Translations under genes and position numbers: made by a program
The notes under the pieces: model-generated
The model's database searches: none
Told to the model about the DNA's origin: nothing
The model's input: the letters and a program-made list of their open reading frames with translations, nothing else
Shown: one piece after another, positions 57,557 to 64,000 of the stretch
Position numbering within the stretch: position 1 is the first letter of the stretch
How the letters are laid out: the number at the start of each line of letters is the position of its first letter
Origin: Sinosporangium album
Lineage (GTDB): Bacteria; Actinomycetota; Actinomycetes; Streptosporangiales; Streptosporangiaceae
Direction of reading: 5' to 3'
DNA length: 64,000 nucleotides
Assembly: GCF_900100605.1 (NCBI RefSeq)
Contig: NZ_FNCN01000011.1
Coordinates: 181,766-245,765, forward strand

Positions 57557-58780
57557 TCACGCACCGTCGGTGACGAGGATCTCGATCTCGTGCTTCTGGA
57601 GCATGCGGTAGCCGTCCTCGGTCACCACCAGAGCGGTGCCGCCGAGGAACGTGTCCTTCCCGTCGGCCGAGATCAGCGTGGGCGAGATCGAATAGACCAT
57701 GCCCGGAGCGAGCACGAAGTCGGGCTGCTCCTGCTTGCCGGGGACGAACTCCTGCTTCACGCGGTGCTTGCTGCCCGGGTACTCCGGTACGGCGATGCCG
57801 AACTGGTGGATCTGCGAGTGGTGGGAGAACTGGAACGGGGTTTCCTGAGCGGCCTTGCGATACGCCACCGTGAGTTCCGAGTGCAGCGCGCCGGGCTTGA
57901 CATGGCTGAGGACCTCCTCGCGGACGGCGCGAATGGACTCGAACATCGCGGTGTGCAGAGCGCTGGGCTCCCCGACGGAGATCTGGTGGTCGGTGTGCCC
58001 GGCGTAGCCGCCGTAGCGCGCCATGGCCGTCAGGGTCAGCATGTCGCCCCGCTGGACCTCACGGGAATGGCACAGTTCGGCGACGGCAGGGTTCTGCGAG
58101 GCGTGCTTGCCGAAGGAGAGGAAGAGCCACGTATCCATGTCGGCGCCCTCGTCCCACATGGCGCGGATGCCCTCGTGGACGATCTCCGCACCGAGGCGCC
58201 CCGGCCGGGCGAAGCGGCGGATGGACTCCACCGCCGAGTCCCAGATGCGGCAGGCCTCCTGGATCATCGCCTGCTCTTCCTCGCTCTTCAGCGTCCGCGC
58301 GCTGATGAACACGTCGGCGAGCTGGACCAGTTCCACGCCGGGCAGCGCGGCGCTCAACTGCTCGACGACCAGGTGGCTCAGGCCGGCGTCCACGCCGACC
58401 CGCCCGCCGCGGCCGATACCCAGCTCCTTGATGCGGCCGACCATCGCCGCGGTGTCACCCACCTGCATCGGCGAATGGACGAAGTCGCTCGCAGGCCGGA
58501 TGTCGGTCACCCAGTCCTGAGCGTCCAGGAGCGTCTGCACGGGGATGTCGGCGATGTGGCGGCCGTTGACGAAACCCGTCAGCGGCGTGGACTCGTCGGT
58601 CGGGAGAATCGCGAAGTTCTCGCCGGGAAGGCCGTTGGTGAGGTAGAAGGCGTTGAAGCCACTGGCGATGACGGCGTCGACCTCCGCGTCGCGCAGATAC
58701 CCGCGCACGAGGGCGTGTCGGCGGTCGCGCTCGGCAGGCGAGAGCCGGGGCTTTCCAGCTGAGGTGCTCTTGTCGGTCAT
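57557..58780 (-). CDS. M24/creatinase-family protein, probably non-peptidase
   Basis: 407 residues from ATG 58780 (AAGGGA upstream). N-terminal creatinase domain (residues 1-165) followed by the pita-bread M24 domain with E-E-E-Q-A-M-I-Q-E-A. The metal-ligand strand, G-D-x-v-x-x-D-x-G in peptidases, reads G-D-M-L-T-L-T-A-M, so the first Asp is Thr; G-H-T-D-H-Q and H-H-S-Q-I-H-Q-F-G follow. Loss of metal ligands is a feature of creatinase and related C-N hydrolases. It probably cleaves an amide or amidino bond of the imported substrate. Confidence 0.85.
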   Translation of the reverse strand: MTDKSTSAGKPRLSPAERDRRHALVRGYLRDAEVDAVIASGFNAFYLTNGLPGENFAILPTDESTPLTGFVNGRHIADIPVQTLLDAQDWVTDIRPASDFVHSPMQVGDTAAMVGRIKELGIGRGGRVGVDAGLSHLVVEQLSAALPGVELVQLADVFISARTLKSEEEQAMIQEACRIWDSAVESIRRFARPGRLGAEIVHEGIRAMWDEGADMDTWLFLSFGKHASQNPAVAELCHSREVQRGDMLTLTAMARYGGYAGHTDHQISVGEPSALHTAMFESIRAVREEVLSHVKPGALHSELTVAYRKAAQETPFQFSHHSQIHQFGIAVPEYPGSKHRVKQEFVPGKQEQPDFVLAPGMVYSISPTLISADGKDTFLGGTALVVTEDGYRMLQKHEIEILVTDGA

Positions 58781-58874
58781 TAGTGCATTCCCTTCGAAAG
58801 GCGCTCGCAAGGAGCGGCGTCGTGCAATCCCCTCCGGCGCGGCGCACACAGGAGCGGATGAGGCGGAAGAGAGC

Positions 58875-59684
58875 TCAGCTTTGGGGGGTACGGCGGTGGC
58901 CCGACTCGGCCACCGCCTGCCGGATGAGGAGCGCGACCTCGGACCTCAAGGCGATGAACTCGCTGGTGGCCTTCGTCTCGATCTGATCGCGGTCGGCCGG
59001 TAGATCGATCGGCAGTTCCTTGAGCGTCCGGCTCGGGGCTCCCGTCAGGACGACCACACGGTCACCGAGGTAGATGGCCTCGTCGATGTCGTGGGTGACG
59101 AACATGATCGTGGTGCCGTGTTTCCTGTGCACGGCCGCCACGAGGTCCTCAAGGTCGGATCGTGTCTGGGCGTCGACCGAGGCGAACGGCTCGTCCATCA
59201 GCAGAAGGCGCGGACGGTAGGCGAGCGCGCGGGCGATGGCGGCACGCTGCTGCATTCCACCGGACAATTGCCATGGATATTTGTCGCTGTCACGGCTGAG
59301 GCCGACCTCGGCCAGTGCGTGGGCGGTCCGGTCCTTTCTCTCCCGCTTGCTCACCTGCAGGTAGCGGAGCGGCAGCTCGACATTGGCCTCGACGGTCATC
59401 CAGGGGAACAGAGATCTGCCGTAGTCCTGGAACACCATGGCGAGGTCCGCCGGCACGTCGTTGACGTCCTGCCCCCGCAATCGGACCGTTCCACTGGTGA
59501 AGCGCATCAGGCCCGCGATGGATTTCATCAAGGTCGTCTTGCCGCAGCCGGACGGTCCTACGATCGAGACCAGTTCTCCACTGCCGATGGTGAAGCTGAC
59601 CGAATCGATGGCGGGCCTTCCGGCCGAGTATTCATGGTGAAGCCGATCCACCTCGAGGATAGGCTGCTGTGGCTGTGTGGACAT
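58875..59684 (-). CDS. ABC transporter ATPase, nitrate/sulfonate/taurine type (SsuB-like)
   Basis: 269 residues from ATG 59684 (AGGA six bases upstream). Walker A GPSGCGKTT, Q-loop M-V-F-Q-D-Y-G, signature LSGGMQQRAAIARAL, Walker B RLLLMDEPFASVD, switch THDIDEA. Energises the two permeases upstream. The creatinase-family gene follows after 94 bases. Confidence 0.94.
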   Translation of the reverse strand: MSTQPQQPILEVDRLHHEYSAGRPAIDSVSFTIGSGELVSIVGPSGCGKTTLMKSIAGLMRFTSGTVRLRGQDVNDVPADLAMVFQDYGRSLFPWMTVEANVELPLRYLQVSKRERKDRTAHALAEVGLSRDSDKYPWQLSGGMQQRAAIARALAYRPRLLLMDEPFASVDAQTRSDLEDLVAAVHRKHGTTIMFVTHDIDEAIYLGDRVVVLTGAPSRTLKELPIDLPADRDQIETKATSEFIALRSEVALLIRQAVAESGHRRTPQS

Positions 59685-59766
59685 CGCTTTTCCTGTCGGT
59701 GAAATCCGGTCGTCATGGATGTCTGGTCGCCGTGCTCGCGCGTTCATGGCCGTCCACGCGGTGCGA

Positions 59767-60600
59767 TCAGCGTCTTCTCTCGTCCGCGTGCCATCTGAGA
59801 AGTCGGTTCTCTATCTGCCTGAAGACGACGTTGAGAGCGAGTCCGAGAACGATGATCACGACGATTCCGGACCACATATCTGCTATTCGGAAATAGGCCT
59901 GAGAGATATTGACGAAGTGGCCGATGCCGTCGGTGCCGGCGACGAGCTCGCTGAGCACCATCACGTTGAGGGCCAGTGCCACGGCGACGCGGAGTCCGGC
60001 CACGATCTTGGGGCTCGCCGCCGGGAGGGTGACGTGTCGCAGTGTGGCGAGCCGCCCCATGCTGAACACGCTGGCGGTGTCCCGCTTGACCCGGTCGACG
60101 CCTCGGACGCCCTCCACGGTGTTCAAGAGAACGGGCCAGACCGCGACGAAGGCGATCAGCGACACCCGCATCTCGCTGCCGGTGCCCAGCAGCACAAGGA
60201 AAACCGGGACCAGTGCGGGACCTGGAATGGAGCGCATGAAGTCCATGACCGGTTTGAAGAGGTCGGACACCAGACTGGAGGAGCCGATCAGGACACCTCC
60301 GGCCACGCCCAGTATGGCGGCGATCGCCCATCCCGCGAAGAGCCGCCAAACGCTCGTCAGGATGTCGCCGAGCACCAGGTCGGTCAGGAAGAGGGGGGGA
60401 GGGCCGGAGAACAGCAGGTCCCACATGGTGCTGAAGACCTTGGACGGCGGCGGGAAGTAGGCCGATCCGCTGGAGGTGGAGGCGGTCTGCCAGGCCGCCA
60501 GGGCCACGATCACGATCGCCCAGTGCAGGGCCAGATTTCCCAGAGTCCGCCCGAGCCGTGTGGACCGGCTCGGGACTCGCACCGATACCGCCGCCGTCAT
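59767..60600 (-). CDS. ABC permease, SsuC-like, subunit 2
   Basis: 277 residues. Six helices with the EAA loop read as D-T-A-S-V-F-S-M-G-R-L-A-T-L-R-H-V-T-L-P-A-A-S-P, and ELVAGTDGIGHFVN typical of SsuC/TauC permeases. Overlaps the other permease by ATGA. Having two different permeases implies a heterodimeric channel, where most SsuC-type systems use one. Confidence 0.92.
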   Translation of the reverse strand: MTAAVSVRVPSRSTRLGRTLGNLALHWAIVIVALAAWQTASTSSGSAYFPPPSKVFSTMWDLLFSGPPPLFLTDLVLGDILTSVWRLFAGWAIAAILGVAGGVLIGSSSLVSDLFKPVMDFMRSIPGPALVPVFLVLLGTGSEMRVSLIAFVAVWPVLLNTVEGVRGVDRVKRDTASVFSMGRLATLRHVTLPAASPKIVAGLRVAVALALNVMVLSELVAGTDGIGHFVNISQAYFRIADMWSGIVVIIVLGLALNVVFRQIENRLLRWHADERRR

Positions 60601-61466
60601 CGGTCCGCCGCCGTCATCTTGAGCCTCCAGGCGAACAGGATTCGATCAAGGATCGTCAGCCCGGCGTTGACGGCCGTGCCGAGTATCCCGGTGACGACCG
60701 ACCCGGCCAGGACGACGGTCGTCGTCCCCAAGAGGCTGGCGTCCAGGATGTAGGCGCCGATACCGGCGGACGATCCGGCGACCAGCTCCGAACCGACCAC
60801 GATGATGAGGCCGAGGGCCGCGGAAATCCGAACGCCGGTGAGCACGAACGGCGCGACGCTGGGGAGCACCACCCTTCTGAGCACTGCCGTTCTGGGCAGT
60901 CGGAAGCTGCGCGCGGTGGCCAACGCGACTGGATCAAGGTCTTTCATGCCGTATACTGTGTTGAAGAGGATCGGCCAAACCGTCGCAAAGAGCGTGAGAA
61001 CCACTTTCATTTGCGTGTCGGATCCGAGCACGAGAATAAAGATGGGGATCAGTGCGACAGACGGAAGTGTCCGCAGAATCTCGATGGGCACCGCTGTCGC
61101 CTTCGCCACCACGGGAATCGATCCGATCAGCACTCCCAGCGGCACCGCGATGACCAGTGAGAGCACCATCGCGAGCGCCCACGCGTACAGGCTCCAGCCG
61201 ATGTCTAAGAGGAATTCTCCATTGCTGAGGAGTGTGAACATTTCGGATAGCACCTGGGTGGCCGTGGGAAAGTCGCTTCCCAGCCAACCGGCTGAGGTGG
61301 CGACCTGTGCCAAGACCGCGAAGGCCGCGACTCCGACGGCTCCCCGGACAACCGGCTGCAATGACTTCTTTGTTCTCCCCTTGGCGGGTAGAGGCGCTTG
61401 CATTGCCCGGTCGTTCCCGGTGGGTTCGGTTGCCGGTTCGACCTGCCGTACATTGCCAAGAGTCAT
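60597..61466 (-). CDS. ABC permease, SsuC-like, subunit 1
   Basis: 289 residues. Same family as the next permease: P-S-V-A-L-I-P-I-F-I-L-V-L-G, EAA loop A-T-A-R-S-F-R-L-P-R-T-A-V-L-R-R-V-V-L-P, and V-G-S-E-L-V-A-G-S-S-A-G-I-G. A 55-residue charged N-terminus precedes helix 1. Lies 44 bases after the binding-protein gene. Confidence 0.92.
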   Translation of the reverse strand: MTLGNVRQVEPATEPTGNDRAMQAPLPAKGRTKKSLQPVVRGAVGVAAFAVLAQVATSAGWLGSDFPTATQVLSEMFTLLSNGEFLLDIGWSLYAWALAMVLSLVIAVPLGVLIGSIPVVAKATAVPIEILRTLPSVALIPIFILVLGSDTQMKVVLTLFATVWPILFNTVYGMKDLDPVALATARSFRLPRTAVLRRVVLPSVAPFVLTGVRISAALGLIIVVGSELVAGSSAGIGAYILDASLLGTTTVVLAGSVVTGILGTAVNAGLTILDRILFAWRLKMTAADR

Positions 61467-61510
61467 TGCCCACCTCCGATCATGTTGAAGCCCGCACCCA
61501 GGCGACGTGC

Positions 61511-62530
61511 CTAGTTGTACTGCGGGAGCTCGATTTTGTTCTTCACGACTTTGAGGTCTTGGAGGATGCCGACCAGCTTCTCAAGGCTGGCGCGGTCGAT
61601 CTCCGGGGTGTACTTCGGAAGGACGATGTTCTTGGCTTGATCGGCCGTGTACTGCGTGTACGTGGGAAGCGTCTTCTGCACGATGGCCGGATCGCTGTTG
61701 ATCTTGTCGCTGGCCCGGACGATGGCCTTCCGGAACGCCGCCACGGTGTTGGGGTTCTGGTCGACAAACGACTTTCGAATGTTATAGCCGATCAGGGGGA
61801 AGCCCTGGAAGTCGCCGCCGAACACATCGAAGACGACGCGGTACTTGCCGGTGGCGAGCATGCTTCCCTGGATCGGCTGCGGCACGCACGCGGCTTCGAT
61901 GTCACCCTTGCTCAGGCTCGCCTCCATCTGTGAGGCACCGAGCTGGACATACTTCGGCCGGCCGGGGACGCCCTCCTTGTTGAGCGTGGCCTCCAGCAGC
62001 ATGTCGCAGTTTCCCGGAGACCCGCTCACGGCGGCGGACCTTCCGACCAGGTCGGCGGGGGACTTGATGTCCGAGTCGTTCGGCACGAGGTAGGACGCGA
62101 ACTTCGGCACCCCGCTCGTGCTGCCGGCCACGGCCACGATGGGGATGCCGGTGTCCATCGCGAGAAGGTGCGCCGTCCACGGCACCCCGCCGACGTCGAG
62201 GGACCCGCCCACCGTCGCCGCCGCGGGTGCTCCCGGCGGCATCACCTTGGTGGTGATCTCCAGGCCTACTTCCTTGAAGTAGCCCTCTTGGACGGCGACG
62301 AATACCGGCAGATAGTCGGCGGTGGGCAGGTAGCCCACCGTCAAGCTCTTCGTCTCAGGTGCGCCCGAGCCGCCCGCCGCCGGCTTGGCCGGCTCGGCGG
62401 TGTCGCTCGTGCCGCAGGCGCTGACGAGCAGCAGGCTCGCGGAGAGGGCGGTGGCCAGACCGCGCAGCCGCCACACGCGCGTGCGCTTCGGCTGCAGTCC
62501 TGCACATCGAAGGGGGGTGTGAAGGTTCAT
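61511..62530 (-). CDS. Substrate-binding lipoprotein (NMT1/SsuA-like)
   Basis: 339 residues from ATG 62530 (AGGAGG-like site upstream). Lipobox VSAC (Cys near residue 39) after a long basic n-region. NMT1/SsuA-type fold: VGYLPTADYLPVFVAVQEGYF near the N-terminus, GGSLDVGGVPWTAHLLAMDTG, then C-V-P-Q-P. Family ligands include sulfonates, nitrate, riboflavin-like and aromatic acids (phthalate). First gene of the minus-strand operon, so import of the island's substrate is its likely job. Confidence 0.92.
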   Translation of the reverse strand: MNLHTPLRCAGLQPKRTRVWRLRGLATALSASLLLVSACGTSDTAEPAKPAAGGSGAPETKSLTVGYLPTADYLPVFVAVQEGYFKEVGLEITTKVMPPGAPAAATVGGSLDVGGVPWTAHLLAMDTGIPIVAVAGSTSGVPKFASYLVPNDSDIKSPADLVGRSAAVSGSPGNCDMLLEATLNKEGVPGRPKYVQLGASQMEASLSKGDIEAACVPQPIQGSMLATGKYRVVFDVFGGDFQGFPLIGYNIRKSFVDQNPNTVAAFRKAIVRASDKINSDPAIVQKTLPTYTQYTADQAKNIVLPKYTPEIDRASLEKLVGILQDLKVVKNKIELPQYN

Positions 62531-63189
62531 GGCGTCTCCTCCTGAGTTAGATTGAGGGACTCGAAGTCGATGTGGATCCGCAGCCCATCGGCTTATTACA
62601 TTTTCAAACCAGATGCTGGCAGATAGTTACAGCAGCGTCAACCCCCTGCGTACGGGCTTCTTTGCCGCCCGCAAGTCCCCTCTGGGGCCCTCGTGAAGGG
62701 CGTCGGCGAAACGCCGGGGCAACAATGCTCAACCCCTGATCAGGGGTGATGTGAGCGGCTTGCCGCCATGAGGTTGGGCGAAGGTGGTCTGGGTCGGCCT
62801 CTGCGCCGGAAGTGTCGGGACATCTTCTGTTAACGCGGATCACGAACGTGCGCCACCGCCGATCCGCTCGGCGGTGAGGGCGTGCCTCGCATGATCGATG
62901 GCGCCGCTCGTTACATGTACAGACCATCTGTTGCCGAAAGATGTAAGATCTGGCCTGGGAGGAGGTCGGCGCAGGGAGCGCGGATGCCTCGCCCTGAGTG
63001 AATGACCCGGCATTTCGCCTTGGATGTACGAAGCACGCATGTCCCGCAGAACCAGACTTCGCGATGCGCCTAAAGGATCCGTCATGTTTCATTCGATAGA
63101 TCAGATGCCTCCGATCCTGTGGTGGCCCCTGCACGTGCCCGCCGATCGGGGGAGACCGGCGGCGCATACCGAGAGCGGCGGGTGCGGGC
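62531..63189. other. Divergent control region between importer operon and PaaX-family gene
   Basis: 659 bases without a supported gene. Two spots share the pattern CATCTG-N(3-6)-GAAA-N(0-1)-ATGTAA: the minus strand at 62596-62615, in the likely promoter of the importer operon, and the plus strand at 62925-62946, where TTACAT (62911) and ATGTAA (62941) also form an inverted pair ahead of the PaaX-family gene. These are candidate sites for the PaaX protein. Short frames here are Arg-rich and not credible. Confidence 0.4.
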
Positions 63190-64000
63190 ATGCGTGAGGG
63201 GCCGGCGGCGGTGGAGTACGAGCAGGTATGGCGTGACCTCGGCCTCCGTCCGCTGAAGGCGCGGTCGATCATCGCCTCGGCGCTTCTCGGCGTCGAGGAT
63301 TCGGGGATCGGCAGCCGGCGGATCGTCCAGTTCGCCAACCTGTTCAACGTGCCCGAGGGGACGACCAGGGTCACCCTGTCCCGCATGACGTCCGCCGGAG
63401 AGCTCAAGAGCGAGGGTGGTCTCTACCATCTGGACGGCAGGCTCAGGGACAGGCGTCTGCGGCAATTCTCCAGTCGTACGCCGAACCTGATCGCGTGGGA
63501 CGGCGCGTTCGAAATGGAGATCGTGCATCTTGAGCGGCGTGAGGCGGTGGATCGCCTGGCGTTGCGCGCCGCGATGACGAATCTGAATCTGGGTGAGTTC
63601 CGCGAGGGGGTGTGGACCCGGCCGGGGAATCTGGATCCGGGGCGCCGTCTTGAGGATCGGGCGCTGGTGCGTGAGCAGTGCTATGCGGTGGAGGCGAGGG
63701 TCGAGGGGGATCCTCGGGAGTTCGTGGGCCGTATCTGGGATCTGGACGGGTGGCGGGATCTGGCGAACCGGTTGCGGCGGTCGATGGCGATCGTGCTGTG
63801 CGATCTGGAGGTGGGGAGTGTGGAGGCTCTGGCTCCGGGGTTCATGATCGCGGCTGCGGTGACGCATCATCTGATGGCCGATCCTCTTCTGCCGGATGAG
63901 TTGCTTCCTGCGAGGTGGCCGGGGGGCCTTCTGCGGGATGACTGGGAGAGGTTCGACGGGATGTGGAAGAGCGTGCTGCGGGAGTGGTTCGAGGACGAGG
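63190..64000 (+). CDS. PaaX-family transcriptional regulator (3' end outside window)
   Basis: At least 270 residues from ATG 63190, open to the window edge. PaaX layout: an N-terminal winged helix (SRRIVQFANLFNVPEGTTRVTLSRMTSAGELKSEGG split over residues 43-80), a central domain with W-D-G-A-F-E-M and E-G-V-W-T-R-P, and the C-terminal D-P-L-L-P-D-E-L-L-P-A-R-W-P-G block. PaaX represses phenylacetate genes and is relieved by phenylacetyl-CoA; relatives respond to other aryl-CoA esters. Placed divergently from the catabolic importer operon, it is the best candidate regulator of the island. Confidence 0.9.
   Translation, partial: MREGPAAVEYEQVWRDLGLRPLKARSIIASALLGVEDSGIGSRRIVQFANLFNVPEGTTRVTLSRMTSAGELKSEGGLYHLDGRLRDRRLRQFSSRTPNLIAWDGAFEMEIVHLERREAVDRLALRAAMTNLNLGEFREGVWTRPGNLDPGRRLEDRALVREQCYAVEARVEGDPREFVGRIWDLDGWRDLANRLRRSMAIVLCDLEVGSVEALAPGFMIAAAVTHHLMADPLLPDELLPARWPGGLLRDDWERFDGMWKSVLREWFEDE

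Noticed and set aside
62604..63407. 267-residue minus-strand frame across the divergent control region and the PaaX-family gene start
   Set aside because: It overlaps the supported PaaX-family gene and is Arg/Ser-rich without motifs.

Overview
The window is high-GC DNA from an actinomycete, most likely a filamentous one of the Streptosporangiaceae type. GTG and TTG starts are common, genes are packed with 4-base stop/start overlaps (ATGA, GTGA, TTGA), and the families present (FecCD metallophore importers, PaaX and LysR regulators, TAT exports, an M-box riboswitch) fit that group. The genus is an inference. I saw no rRNA, tRNA, CRISPR array, transposase or phage gene.

Layout. (1) 1-4400: end of an aminoglycoside-phosphotransferase-like gene, a small secreted protein, a YdcF-like protein, and a magnesium locus on the minus strand: M-box riboswitch, 23-codon leader ORF, NRAMP-related transporter, small membrane protein. 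(2) 4381-8921: a metal-responsive exporter and FecCD-type importer, each preceded by a Fur/Zur-like operator. (3) 9018-19956: a LysR regulator and an Opp/Dpp-type peptide importer operon with a nitrilase and a serine hydrolase. Its own binding-protein gene has lost its middle, while an intact copy with a duplicated promoter and palindrome lies 8 kb away beyond three gene fragments. (4) 20003-31543: the most interesting region. Two MFS exporters face a compact operon encoding a 31-residue His-rich peptide (H-S-H-N-H), an RRE/E1-like protein, a CocE-like hydrolase lacking its nucleophile, two YcaO enzymes and a metallophore-type ABC importer. A third Fur/Zur-like operator lies at its head. I read this as a candidate ribosomally made, YcaO-modified metallophore with its own export and re-uptake. 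(5) 31799-38029: a TAT-exported amidohydrolase, RpiR regulator, EamA transporter, coiled-coil/ArsR pair and SulP transporter, followed by 1.6 kb with no convincing gene. (6) 39663-64000: a catabolic island. One strand carries an aromatic hydroxylase, CoA ligase, alpha/beta hydrolase, bicupin, an unknown duplicated-domain protein, dienelactone hydrolase, EutA-like ATPase, aldehyde dehydrogenase, ornithine-cyclodeaminase-like protein, thiolase, enoyl-CoA hydratase and 3-hydroxyacyl-CoA dehydrogenase. The facing strand carries an SsuABC-type importer, creatinase-like protein, BKACE-like enzyme, thioesterase, CoA-transferase and amidohydrolase. A 19-bp-stem terminator separates them and a PaaX-family gene closes the window.

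How the parts work together. Three 15-base sites (4381, 8907, 23008) share the pattern CGRWAATSRTTKTCA and tie the exporter, the first importer and the RiPP operon into one probable Zur/Fur-type regulon. The catabolic island looks like import and CoA-dependent breakdown of an aromatic, possibly nitrogen-containing compound, ending in a PaaJ/PaaF/PaaH-like module. It has a EutA reactivase homologue but no EutBC in the window.
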